Assembly (NCBI GenBank): GCA_949788275.1
Contig: OX460916.1
Coordinates: 806,001 to 870,000 of the forward strand
Length of the DNA: 64,000 nucleotides
Direction: 5' to 3'
Source: Weeksellaceae bacterium
GTDB lineage: Bacteria > Bacteroidota > Bacteroidia > Flavobacteriales > Weeksellaceae
Shown here: one piece after another, positions 8,557 through 16,506 of the stretch
How the letters are laid out: every line of letters begins with the position of its first letter
Position numbering within the stretch: the first letter of the stretch is position 1
Translations under genes and position numbers: made by a program
Notes under the pieces: model-generated
Database searches by the model: none
What the model was told of the DNA's origin: nothing
What the model saw: only the letters and a program-made list of their open reading frames with translations

Positions 8557-10054
8557 CAAATAGTTTTTTCAATGTGACAAAGTCTTGTTTAGGATTTTGA
8601 CAAATGAAGATTGTCTGCCAAACTTGTTCTTCTTCGTCCGCATAAGGATTATAAATACTTTTAACCGCTTTCACTTCTTCAAAATAAGGTTCAAAAAAGT
8701 CAGAGCCATTTGCTTGGCTGTATCGAATAGCAATTACAGTATTGGGTATATTTCCTTGCGGAAGCCAACTGTAAAAACTACCGTGTAATGAGAAAGTTTT
8801 AGGTAAATCATATTTATTTCCAAGTAACGAAACTGCTCCTGCTTGTCCGTAATGCTTTCCCCATATCAGACAGTTTTCTTGTTCATTTTCGGGTAAATTG
8901 TCATAAACATTTTTTAATTCTGTAAGTGTTTCTTTCCACTTTTCTTTTGAGTATCTTTCTTCTTTTATAGCATATTTTCCACCTTCAATTTTTTTCTTTT
9001 CATATTTGTATTCGTTTTTCAAGTAACTGTCCAACGAACTTAATGGCAAAGAAAACGAAACAAGCAAAGTTCCCGAAATGATAAGCAAAATACTTGCAGG
9101 ATAGATAATCCATTTTTTCTTTTTTAGAATAACCATTTCCCAAAAGACACCACCAAAAGGAAGGATTGTTAAAAAGATGGGATAGAAATAATATCCTTTT
9201 CCCTGACTGTAAGCTAAAAACAAAACGGATAATAAAATTGAAGCAGATAATATTCTGTATTTTTTCATCCTTGGTTGAAACATACAGATGACAGCTGGAA
9301 CGGAAATCAATAATGTTATTGGATTTAAAGTTATAATTAAACCCAAAAACACTTCGGTTGCGGAAAGTTTATCAAGTTGTGTTTCATACAACCGTGAAAA
9401 CATTTTCAGGACAGGAAAATCATTGAGATATTGCCATATTATATTTGGGCTTATGATGACGATAAAAGCTATGATGTTCCACCAAAATTTATGCTTGATT
9501 AAAGCATCTCTTGTTGTCTTGAAGAAGAATAATGCAGATAGTCCCAAAATGAAAAATACCGCATCGTATTTTGTCAAAAAGCCCAATGCCACCGTGAATG
9601 TCAAATACCACAAATATTTTTGTTCAAGAAGTTTTACATATTTAGTTAGCTGATAAAAACTCAACATCCAAAATAACTGACTGAAGACAACAGGCTGAAA
9701 AAGTTGTTGAGAGCGTCCCATTATTGGAATTAAACACAAAAAAACCAAAAAAACAGCTTTTGATTTTCCTTCTAATGCTACCGTTGTTTTTGCCACATAA
9801 ATTAGAATGAGAATTGTCGCAATATGAGAAAAAATATGATGAACAAAAACCGATTGCGATTGAAATAAATTTTGAATAAACGCAAGCCAACCAATCAATG
9901 GTGGAAATTCCATATACCCAAATGACAAATGGTTTCCTGTTTCAATATGCAGTAATTCATCTCCCTGAAATCCTGAATGATAGTCTGCAATTAAATGAAG
10001 AGCAAGTTTTATTATACAGAAAAAAAGTACAATTAGTTTGGTTTGTTTATCCAT
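8537..10054 (-). CDS. GT39-like membrane glycosyltransferase (ArnT/PMT superfamily)
   Basis: Predicted integral-membrane glycosyltransferase of the dolichyl-phosphate-mannose mannosyltransferase/ArnT type, transferring a sugar from a polyprenyl-phosphate donor. The N-terminus has a membrane helix, then a first loop with the acidic GDELLHIETG motif and the EFPPLIGWLAF segment typical of these enzymes. About ten hydrophobic helices follow (e.g. YLTFTVALGFLTKYDAVFFI), then a soluble C-terminal part. 505 aa is normal. It stands alone, convergent with the HTH gene and next to a broken integrase, so it is probably cargo of the decayed element. Acceptor unknown. Confidence 0.8.
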   Translation of the reverse strand: MDKQTKLIVLFFCIIKLALHLIADYHSGFQGDELLHIETGNHLSFGYMEFPPLIGWLAFIQNLFQSQSVFVHHIFSHIATILILIYVAKTTVALEGKSKAVFLVFLCLIPIMGRSQQLFQPVVFSQLFWMLSFYQLTKYVKLLEQKYLWYLTFTVALGFLTKYDAVFFILGLSALFFFKTTRDALIKHKFWWNIIAFIVIISPNIIWQYLNDFPVLKMFSRLYETQLDKLSATEVFLGLIITLNPITLLISVPAVICMFQPRMKKYRILSASILLSVLFLAYSQGKGYYFYPIFLTILPFGGVFWEMVILKKKKWIIYPASILLIISGTLLVSFSLPLSSLDSYLKNEYKYEKKKIEGGKYAIKEERYSKEKWKETLTELKNVYDNLPENEQENCLIWGKHYGQAGAVSLLGNKYDLPKTFSLHGSFYSWLPQGNIPNTVIAIRYSQANGSDFFEPYFEEVKAVKSIYNPYADEEEQVWQTIFICQNPKQDFVTLKKLFVNRIFE

Positions 10055-10120
10055 TCAGCTATAAATTATTTACCATTAGGCGATTTTTAAATTTAGAAAT
10101 AATTTTCGACCGATAAAATA

Positions 10121-10151
10121 CAAAAAAAGCCAATGTTTCTGATATTGACTT
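10121..10151 (-). terminator. Terminator downstream of the integrase remnant
   Basis: On the minus strand an 8-bp stem with one G-U pair (10144-10151 with 10127-10134) is followed by a run of seven T (10122-10128 on plus reads A). It lies about 45 nt after the integrase stop. Confidence 0.6.
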
Positions 10152-10196
10152 TTCTTGATTACTTTATAGATTTCATAGTTGCGAAACAAAAGAGCG

Positions 10197-10827
10197 TTAC
10201 AAACCTTTAAATTTATGCGATACCTTTTGCATATCTTTTCCGACTTTCTCGTTGAGTATCTTGGCATAAATCTGTGGTGTGGCAATTTTTTTATGTCCTA
10301 ACATCTTGCTCAAACTTTCGAACGCAACACCCTCGCTTAAGAACAGCGTAGCAAAGGTATGACGTGCCAAATGAAAGGTTACTTTCTTTTCTTTAAGACA
10401 CTCAATTTGTTTGGATATTCTTTTCAAGCCGTCATTGCAGATCGTATTTGAGGGTACAGGAAAAACCTTTCCGTCCTTTGACAATCCTGCATATTTTTCG
10501 ATAATCATTTTCGGAATATCCAAGAGCATCACGTTTGACGATGTAGCGGTTTTCTTTCTACGAACAATAATCCACTGGTTTCCGTCAAAGAAATCTTGAA
10601 TATTACTTTTTCTAAGTCCTTTTATATCCGAATAGGAAAGCCCTGTAAAGCAACTGAAAACAAACAGGTCTTTAACCAATTCATCTTTTTTTGTATCACA
10701 ATTGAATGTTATGAGCTGTTCCAACTCGTTCCGTAACAAATAACCTCTGTCTTTGTCCTTTGTTCTTCGGGGCGTTCTTTTTAAGGTAGAACAGTACCTT
10801 AAACGTTGATTTTTTTTTCGTTTCCAT
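10197..10827 (-). pseudogene. Tyrosine recombinase (integrase) with internal deletion
   Basis: Remnant of a Bacteroidota-type integrase. The N-terminal start is present (ATG at 10827, METKKKSTFKVLFYLKKNAP), then the frame is lost near 10760 and resumes in another frame at YLLRNELEQLI, the start of the catalytic domain. About 200 residues of arm- and core-binding domain are missing. The catalytic part keeps HLARH (His, Arg), LGHKK (His) and the nucleophile in QIYAKI. The first Arg position is Ser (CFTGLSYSDI), as in IntDOT-like integrases. Probably inactive; it marks the decayed mobile element covering about 5.8-10.8 kb. Confidence 0.8.
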
Positions 10828-11121
10828 GCTCACAATTCTTAATGATAAAATTAAACTTATGTGAGCCACGGAACAAAATGAGAAATTTCGCAAAAACATG
10901 AAATACAGTATTTTATAATGATTGTTTGCAATTATTAAAAGTAACGTTTTAGTAACCTCGCCTTTGACTTCTTCTGCTGTAATGTTGAACAGAGAAAGCA
11001 AAGCATTATAACTACCCATAGTAGAAAAGTTATAATACTTTGGGAGATGCCGTACTGTACTACCTAAGCAATCTTACTTTAGATGTCACCATTTTTATAA
11101 TTTACAGGCTTGAAAACTTTA
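10828..11121. other. Intergenic stretch, no gene seen
   Basis: AT-rich DNA between the integrase remnant and the IS3-like remnant. A minus-strand reading runs through 10830-11019 but is hydrophobic, lacks family features and is continuous with the integrase start by chance. No promoter, RNA or complete repeat recognised. Confidence 0.5.
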
Positions 11122-11257
11122 TTATTGTTTCTGCTCCTTTTCAGTGGCTTTTAGAATTTGACTCTCGTTAAAATTGCTCGTTTTCATAATGACAGTTTAT
11201 TGTTTTAAATTTAAGAAATTTGAATGAAATACTGTCCTATTTTTAGAGAAGCCTACA
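11122..11257 (-). mobile_element. IS3-family remnant: left end and first codons of orfA
   Basis: On the minus strand an ATG at 11187 opens a 21-codon frame beginning MKTSNFNESQILKA, very like the start of Bacteroidota IS3-family OrfA proteins (MKTSNFTESQIVKALKE, recalled). It stops at 11122, so the transposase is only a stub. Upstream, about 11188-11257, contains AGGACAGTATTTCATT-like DNA that fits an IS left end, but the outer boundary and terminal repeat are guessed. It marks the right edge of the accessory island. Confidence 0.5.
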
Positions 11258-11342
11258 GTTACAACTAACACAATTCAATCGTATATCTATTATCTCCAAT
11301 CTAAGTTTATTGCGCTATATTTATTTTAAATAAGCGCTTATT

Positions 11343-12062
11343 ATGAAATTTATTTTACTATGTCTATGTTCAATTCCGCTTTTTGCTCAAACAAGCTTAA
11401 TGGTTCGTTATGATAAACTAAGTATTCCGGTTTTATTAGGACCTGATGGAAAGAAAGAGAAGCTTGATCCTGAAATTGTGGCGTTTTATAAAACGCCTTC
11501 TAAATATGAACTAACGATTAACAATGAAATAGGTCAGTATTTTGAAGTTATTCAATTAAATAATTCGCAAGGCGGAACAAAAGTTCGAATGATTGGTTTT
11601 ATACCTCAAAATTTTGAATATAATGTAAAAACACAACAAATAACGACCGAGTTTCTTATTCAAGACAAGCCTTATTTGGTGGATGATATTCTGAGTAATC
11701 CTGATGAGTTTGAATTAACAAGGGAAAGTGGTCGTATTTTAGGGTATGATGTTCGTAAGGCCATTGCGAAAGATGACCAAGGATCAATGGTGGTGTGGTA
11801 TGCACCTAGTTTACCTCAAAAATTCGGTCCAAAAGATCATTATAATTTTCCAGGTTTAGTACTTTCGGTTGAGTATTTTTCGTTGAATGAGTCCATTTCT
11901 ACCTTTTCTATAAAGGCCACGGAAGTGATGGTGGTAGACCAACCTGTTTTTAAAAAATTACACAAAGGCAAGCGGTTAACAAAGGAGGCTTACGAGGCGT
12001 TAAAAAATGAAATTCAAGCAAAAGATCGTGCGTTTATGAATCAGGGCGTTGATAAAGGATAA
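11343..12062 (+). CDS. GLPGLI family protein
   Basis: Predicted exported protein of the GLPGLI family (function unknown, Bacteroidota-specific). Signal peptide at residues 1-16 (MKFILLCLCSIPLFAQ). The signature region is YNFPGLVLSVEYF, a variant of the GLPGLIL motif, near residue 180. It also carries the usual internal pattern of a redox-unrelated, beta-rich secreted protein. 239 aa is normal. It is a lone gene between the island and a minus-strand thioredoxin operon. Confidence 0.75.
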   Translation: MKFILLCLCSIPLFAQTSLMVRYDKLSIPVLLGPDGKKEKLDPEIVAFYKTPSKYELTINNEIGQYFEVIQLNNSQGGTKVRMIGFIPQNFEYNVKTQQITTEFLIQDKPYLVDDILSNPDEFELTRESGRILGYDVRKAIAKDDQGSMVVWYAPSLPQKFGPKDHYNFPGLVLSVEYFSLNESISTFSIKATEVMVVDQPVFKKLHKGKRLTKEAYEALKNEIQAKDRAFMNQGVDKG

Positions 12063-12159
12063 AGGTTATAAAATGAGGAATTTAATTTCCGATACGGCCT
12101 GTTTTTCAAGGTTTATGGAATGCATATTTCCGCTTATATTCAAATAACGCCTTGGTCTC

Positions 12160-12277
12160 GCGCCAACGATAGTAGTGGAAATCCTTGGCTGCGCGTCTTT
12201 TTTATAATGGGAAACGAAATGCTGAAGCAGCCAAGATTGGGAACGGATAGCGTGGCCCGTAGGGAGGCGCCCAAAAG
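12160..12277 (-). repeat. Dispersed TTTTGGGCG stem-loop element, copy B
   Basis: Read on the minus strand: CTTTTGGGCG (12277-12268), CGGGC then CTATCCGTTCC, AATCTTGGCTGC, a long loop, GCAGCCAAGGAT, TTCCACTACTATCG and a GGCGC end at 12160. The stem CTTGGCTGC (12184-12192 on plus) pairs perfectly with GCAGCCAAG (12227-12235). Same layout as copies A, C and D. It lies downstream of the minus-strand thioredoxin/DUF6952 operon, beyond that operon's terminator. Confidence 0.65.
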
Positions 12278-12299
12278 AATAAACGTTTAGTTTTAAGCT

Positions 12300-12338
12300 T
12301 AAAAAAAGCCAAGTAAATTCGTTTACTTGGCTTTTTGC
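12300..12338 (-). terminator. Terminator of the thioredoxin/DUF6952 operon
   Basis: An A-rich left flank, AAGCCAAGTAAA, a TTCG loop, then TTTACTTGGCTT and a T run give a strong symmetric hairpin at about 12306-12333 on plus. It works as a terminator in either direction and lies just after the DUF6952 stop at 12355. Confidence 0.8.
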
Positions 12339-12354
12339 TTTGGAATAGTAGTTC

Positions 12355-12603
12355 TTAACGATCTATTGATCCCATAACGCGCTGCATAAATGTGTTGGCA
12401 GCTTCTCTTTCGTCCATTCCTGAGGCCATCATTTCTTGCATTTCTAAAGCACCACAGATATTAGAGATAATTTCTCCAATCGCTTCTTGTTCTGGTTCTT
12501 TAACTGCAGGTGATGAAGCATAGGCTTCTAAGACTTCTAGGGTTGCTTCTAATTGTTCGGCTTGAACATTATTGGCTAGATTTTTAAATACGGGTAACTT
12601 CAT
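12355..12603 (-). CDS. DUF6952 family protein
   Basis: Small 82-aa acidic helical protein that I match, from memory, to DUF6952, a family found next to thioredoxin genes in flavobacteria; function unknown. It has MKLPVFKNLANNVQAEQLEA then a helix with EPEQEAIGEIISNICGALEM and a Met-rich segment. Its start overlaps the end of the thioredoxin gene by 20 nt, so translation is likely coupled. No membrane segment or cysteine pair; one Cys in NICGAL. Confidence 0.65.
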   Translation of the reverse strand: MKLPVFKNLANNVQAEQLEATLEVLEAYASSPAVKEPEQEAIGEIISNICGALEMQEMMASGMDEREAANTFMQRVMGSIDR

Positions 12604-12898
12604 TGTATAATTCTTTTACGGCTTCAATTTTAGAAGCGGTTACTTGTCCAACATTCACTCCATCTTTGAAAATTGCGAAAGTAGGTAAATTCGGTACTTC
12701 GGCTAATTTTCTTGATTCAACAAATTTTTCTGCATCGGCATATACAAATAGCGCATCTTCGTTTTCTGTAGCCATGCGTTTAAATTTAGGTTTAACTAAA
12801 CGACAGTTTCCGCACCATCCGGCACCGTATTGTACGATTACTAAATTATTTTCTTTGACTACCTCTGGTAAATTGTCTTGTTCTAATTCTATAAACAT
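12584..12898 (-). CDS. Thioredoxin family protein (CGNC active site)
   Basis: 104-aa thioredoxin-fold protein, cytoplasmic (no signal peptide). The redox motif is W-C-G-N-C at residues 28-32, so Asn replaces the usual Pro of CGPC, which changes redox potential in known thioredoxins. The cis-Pro loop is seen as NLPTFAIFKDG. It is the first gene of a two-gene unit with DUF6952. A peroxiredoxin lies upstream on the same strand (13048-13674), suggesting a peroxide-detoxification pair, which is inference. Confidence 0.9.
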   Translation of the reverse strand: MFIELEQDNLPEVVKENNLVIVQYGAGWCGNCRLVKPKFKRMATENEDALFVYADAEKFVESRKLAEVPNLPTFAIFKDGVNVGQVTASKIEAVKELYNEVTRI

Positions 12899-12924
12899 AG
12901 GTTGTATTTTTTAAAATTTGTGTT

Positions 12925-13014
12925 AAAAAAAGCTGTCCAAAAAGTAATTTTAGCAATTTAAGTGGAGCATGAGCTCGTTGAAAATTGATCTGTCGACTTG
13001 TTTAGACAGCTTTT
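12925..13014 (-). other. Long-loop terminator-like structure between peroxiredoxin and thioredoxin genes
   Basis: On the minus strand a 10-bp perfect stem (13005-13014 with 12928-12937, AAAAGCTGTC / GACAGCTTTT) closes a 67-nt loop and is followed by T residues. The loop contains a second small hairpin (GAGC / GCTC near 12965-12975). It lies after the peroxiredoxin stop and upstream of the thioredoxin start, so it may terminate or attenuate transcription. A small insertion flanked by inverted repeats is the other reading. Confidence 0.5.
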
Positions 13015-13047
13015 GTAAGGGCTTTATCCTTTCGGAAAAAGAGGTTC

Positions 13048-13674
13048 TTAGTGTGCTGCTAAGTAAGAAGAAACACCGTCTTTGGTTGCAGACATAGCGT
13101 CTTTTCCTTCTTCCCAGTTGGCAGGACAAACTTCACCGTATTTTTCTACGTGTAAGATAGCGTCTAATAAACGTACATACTCGTCGATGTTACGACCTAA
13201 TGGTAAATCGTTGATGGTTTCGTGACGAATAACACCGTTTTTGTCGATGATAAATGTACCACGGTAAGCTACTGGAGCACCTTCGAAACGTAAAGATTCT
13301 GTATCTTCGTTGTAGATGTACTCACCAGCTAATACACCGTAGTCCATAGCGATTGTTTTTGCTAAATCAGCAACAACTGGGTAAGTAACACCTTCGATTC
13401 CACCGTTGTCTTTTGCAGTTGTTAACCAAGCTAAGTGCGTTTCTTCTGAATCACAAGATACAGCGATAACAGCAGCATCTCTTTTTTCGAATTCAGCTAA
13501 CTTCTCTTGGAAAGCATGCAATTCTGTTGGACAAACGAATGTGAAATCTTTTGGGTAGAAAAACAATACGATGTTTTTTTCTCCGATTGGTAATTTGAAA
13601 TCTTCAACGATTTCTTCTCCGTTAATAACAGCTGGCGCAGTGAATAGAGGCGCTTTTCTTCCTACTAATGACAT
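13048..13674 (-). CDS. 2-Cys peroxiredoxin (AhpC/Prx1 type)
   Basis: Thiol peroxidase that reduces hydrogen peroxide and organic peroxides. The peroxidatic Cys48 lies in FYPKDFTFVCPTEL, and the resolving Cys (about residue 183) lies in GEVCPANWEEG, making it a typical 2-Cys enzyme. 208 aa from ATG 13674, which starts MSLVGRKAPLF as in homologues; the longer reading to 13752 covers the promoter and is rejected. Downstream is a thioredoxin gene that could recycle it. A -7 box and a palindrome lie upstream. Confidence 0.95.
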   Translation of the reverse strand: MSLVGRKAPLFTAPAVINGEEIVEDFKLPIGEKNIVLFFYPKDFTFVCPTELHAFQEKLAEFEKRDAAVIAVSCDSEETHLAWLTTAKDNGGIEGVTYPVVADLAKTIAMDYGVLAGEYIYNEDTESLRFEGAPVAYRGTFIIDKNGVIRHETINDLPLGRNIDEYVRLLDAILHVEKYGEVCPANWEEGKDAMSATKDGVSSYLAAH

Positions 13675-13721
13675 AATTATATATTTTAATTGTTTATACG
13701 ACTTTGTTTTCTTTTGTATGA

Positions 13722-13746
13722 CAAATCTACCCCGTAAATAGGGGTA
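13722..13746 (-). promoter_or_regulatory. Peroxiredoxin promoter with overlapping palindrome
   Basis: On the minus strand TAGATTTG (13729-13722) matches the TAnnTTTG -7 box, 48 nt before the start codon. Overlapping its upstream side is the inverted repeat TACCCC (13728-13733), 7-nt spacer, GGGGTA (13741-13746). A protein bound there would cover the -7/-33 region, so this is a candidate repressor or redox-sensor operator. The regulator is unknown. Confidence 0.5.
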
Positions 13747-13830
13747 AACCATGATTTTTTGATCTCAAAATTCAATAGGATTATAAATAAAATTGATAAC
13801 CATGCATCAGATTTTCTTATAATACGTATG

Positions 13831-13870
13831 AAGCTGAATATCACGGATAATCCGTACTGATATTCAGCTT
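13831..13870. other. Imperfect long hairpin between CoA-transferase and peroxiredoxin genes
   Basis: Arms AAGCTGAATATCA (13831-13843) and TGATATTCAGCTT (13858-13870) are exactly complementary. The inner part can add CGGA / TCCG. It lies 78 nt after the scoB stop on the minus strand and has no strong T tract, so it may end the CoA-transferase transcript or mark RNA processing. Confidence 0.6.
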
Positions 13871-13947
13871 AATGCTAAGCTACGCCTATTCTTGCATATA
13901 AAATATGATGAATGTAATGGTGTCGATCGTTTCGTGTTAAATAAAGA

Positions 13948-14604
13948 TTAAAAAGTCATTTCTGGGATATCACCTTCGACAAGTAATTTTCCGGCAGTTG
14001 CTTTTACAATGTCTTCTACGCTAACGCCTGGTGCTCTTTCTAAAAGTCTAAATCCTCCTTGGGGCATTACTTCTAGTACAGCTAATTCGGTGACTATTTT
14101 TTTGACGCATTGAATGCCTGTTAATGGAAGACTACAGGTTGGGAGTAGTTTGGATTCGCCATGTTTGTTGACGTGTTGCATAGCTACAATGATATTTTCG
14201 GCCGAGGCAACCAAGTCCATAGCACCACCCATTCCTTTGACCATTTTTCCTGGAATTTTCCAGTTGGCAATGTCTCCGTTTTCAGATACTTCCATGGCCC
14301 CTAAAATAGTGAGGTTAATTCGACGAGCGCGAATCATACCAAAACTCATGGCCGAATCGAAAAGCGATGAGCCGGGTAGTGTGGTGATGGTTTGTTTACC
14401 AGCATTGATATAGTCGGCATCTTCTTCGCCATCAATCGGAAAGGGACCCATTCCTAATAAACCGTTTTCACTCTGTAAGACGACGTTTACATTTTCTGGG
14501 ATGTAATTGGCTACTAATGTGGGAATTCCGATTCCTAAATTGACATAATAGCCGTCTTTTACTTCTTTTGCGATGCGTTTCGCAATACCATTTTTATCTA
14601 ACAT
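13948..14604 (-). CDS. scoB: 3-oxoacid CoA-transferase subunit B
   Basis: Beta subunit of succinyl-CoA:3-oxoacid (acetoacetate) CoA-transferase, 218 aa. The catalytic Glu lies in the SENGLLGMGP motif (residues about 45-54), and the family glycine-rich segment GKMVKGMGGAMDLVA is present. It follows scoA with 3 nt between, forming the standard two-subunit operon. It would use succinyl-CoA to activate acetoacetate, the end-product of the tyrosine pathway encoded further along, which is a pathway inference. Confidence 0.93.
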   Translation of the reverse strand: MLDKNGIAKRIAKEVKDGYYVNLGIGIPTLVANYIPENVNVVLQSENGLLGMGPFPIDGEEDADYINAGKQTITTLPGSSLFDSAMSFGMIRARRINLTILGAMEVSENGDIANWKIPGKMVKGMGGAMDLVASAENIIVAMQHVNKHGESKLLPTCSLPLTGIQCVKKIVTELAVLEVMPQGGFRLLERAPGVSVEDIVKATAGKLLVEGDIPEMTF

Positions 14605-14607
14605 GTC

Positions 14608-15321
14608 TTATTGTTTGGGTTGAACAGTTTTGTTTTCGATGCGTTTTTCATAATTCTTTCCTTGAATTATGCGGTTGATGTAGACGCCTGGGGTGTGAAT
14701 ATGGTTAGGGTCTAATTCGCCTGGTTCGACCAATTCTTCCACTTCAGCAATGGTGAATTTTCCACACATCGCCGTTGGATGATTAAAATTGGCGGCTGTA
14801 CCTCTGTATACCAAATTCCCCATGGTATCGCCTTTCCACGCTTTTACAATGGCGTAGTCGGGTTCGAAGGCGTATTCCATTAGATATTCTTTTTCAATGC
14901 TATGAAAGGTGAATTTTCTAATTTCTTTGCCTTCAGCTACTTCAGTTCCAATACCAGCAGGGGTGAAGATGGCGGGCATGCCGTAACCAGCAGCCATAAG
15001 GCGAGTAGCTAACGTTCCTTGGGGGATAAGTTCTACTTCCAATTCTCCCGAGAGCATTTGACGTTCGAATTCGGCATTTTCGCCTACATACGAAGCAATC
15101 ATTTTTTTAATTTGTCGGTTTTGTAATAAAAGGCCCAGACCAAAATTGTCTACGCCAGCATTATTGCTAATGCAGGTGAGCTTATCGACTTTCTTATCAA
15201 CTAATCCTTGAATTAAATTTTCTGGAATTCCAGAAAGCCCAAAACCTCCAATCGCTAGTGTCATTCCACTCTCGATACCTTCCAAGGCTTCTTCTATACT
15301 GTTTACTTGTTTATTAATCAT
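14608..15321 (-). CDS. scoA: 3-oxoacid CoA-transferase subunit A
   Basis: Alpha subunit of the acetoacetate:succinyl-CoA transferase, 237 aa. Typical features: the nucleotide-type glycine motif TLAIGGFGLSGIPENLI at about residues 20-37, SNNAGVDNFGLGLLL at about residues 52-66, and FTPAGIGTEVAEGK in the middle. First gene of the scoA-scoB unit. The 276-nt stretch upstream of the start (15322-15597) shows no gene; a TATATTTA-like weak -7 box is present on the minus strand. Confidence 0.93.
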   Translation of the reverse strand: MINKQVNSIEEALEGIESGMTLAIGGFGLSGIPENLIQGLVDKKVDKLTCISNNAGVDNFGLGLLLQNRQIKKMIASYVGENAEFERQMLSGELEVELIPQGTLATRLMAAGYGMPAIFTPAGIGTEVAEGKEIRKFTFHSIEKEYLMEYAFEPDYAIVKAWKGDTMGNLVYRGTAANFNHPTAMCGKFTIAEVEELVEPGELDPNHIHTPGVYINRIIQGKNYEKRIENKTVQPKQ

Positions 15322-15597
15322 TCTTTTATGTTTGATGGTATATTTGATTGAATAAATATAATGAATTTTTGGGAATTTGATAGCTCAGCTATCCGATGAT
15401 TCAAAAGAATAATGGTGGTTAATAGCGGTCTAAAGGGAAATTGGAAGGCTTTCTTTTTCCTGGAATAAATTTGCGGAATTACATTATTTATAATTCGTGG
15501 CCTTGGGATGGAAAATTAGACGAATAAAAATGAGAATGATATAACTGCTTTTTATTTATTTAATGTAGTTTTATCACCGAGAAGTTGGGAGAGAATC

Positions 15598-16506
15598 ATG
15601 GGAAAAGCTTTGGATAAACCAATCCACTATATATTTTTTTCTAATTTATTTTTAGGAATTATTTCACTGGTCTTGAACATGGAGACCAATGTGAAGTTAG
15701 GAAGACCACTGAACGATTTAGATTATTACCTGATGGTGGGATCACTGACGGTTTTGTTCTACTTAATGGCGTATAAAATCCCTGTAAACAAAAAGGGGTC
15801 TAGCAATCCGCGTATTCAATTTTATATCGATAACCGCAAGGCTATAAAATGGCTAAAGACGATACTTTGGGCCATTTTTATAGCTTCAAGTGGATCGATT
15901 CTTTTGAAAATTATTCCTCAATTGACGTTAATTCCTATTGGCTATTGGCTCTTCATCGGTTTAAGCTTTGTGTTAATCCTCTTGTATTACGATTGGAATA
16001 TTGGCTTGTCTTTACGCCAAACAACTTGGTTAAAGCCTTTTTTAATTGGGTACAGTTGGGCGATTACTACCGTCTTTTTACCGTTGTTTATATTGAGGTT
16101 AGAGGATCGGATAACCGAACCACTCGATGCCCGTTTCTATTTTCTTTTTACACAAACGATGATGTATTGTGCGGTAAATGCTATTCTGTTCGATTTAAAG
16201 GATTACCGTGACGATTTCAATAAAAACTTGCAGACGTTTGTCGTTCAATACGGATATCATTTTACATTGAAACGAATTATTTTTCCCTTGATTTTTACAG
16301 GTTTTTTAAGTTTTATCTCCTTTGGCTTTTGGTATGGTCTTCCTTTACATAGAACCATCTTTATGTTAATACCGATACTTTTACTCGCTATTTTTGCGTT
16401 TAAACTGAATCGTCCACGACCTATATTGTATTATTTAATAGCGATTGATGGTATGATTTTATTGAAAGGGATTGTAGGGATATTAAGTGTTGTTTTGTTT
16501 GAGTGA
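15598..16506 (+). CDS. UbiA-like integral membrane protein
   Basis: 302-aa protein with about eight membrane helices. I place it near the UbiA prenyltransferase superfamily because of the aspartate-rich motif DLKDYRDD (residues 199-206) on a helix-connecting loop, like the second DxxxD motif of UbiA enzymes, and the overall layout. The first Asp-rich motif (normally NDxxDxxxD) is weak or replaced (GRPLNDLDYY near residues 40-50), so catalysis is uncertain. The downstream methyltransferase starts at its last base, a likely coupled pair, perhaps in quinone or lipid synthesis. Confidence 0.55.
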   Translation: MGKALDKPIHYIFFSNLFLGIISLVLNMETNVKLGRPLNDLDYYLMVGSLTVLFYLMAYKIPVNKKGSSNPRIQFYIDNRKAIKWLKTILWAIFIASSGSILLKIIPQLTLIPIGYWLFIGLSFVLILLYYDWNIGLSLRQTTWLKPFLIGYSWAITTVFLPLFILRLEDRITEPLDARFYFLFTQTMMYCAVNAILFDLKDYRDDFNKNLQTFVVQYGYHFTLKRIIFPLIFTGFLSFISFGFWYGLPLHRTIFMLIPILLLAIFAFKLNRPRPILYYLIAIDGMILLKGIVGILSVVLFE

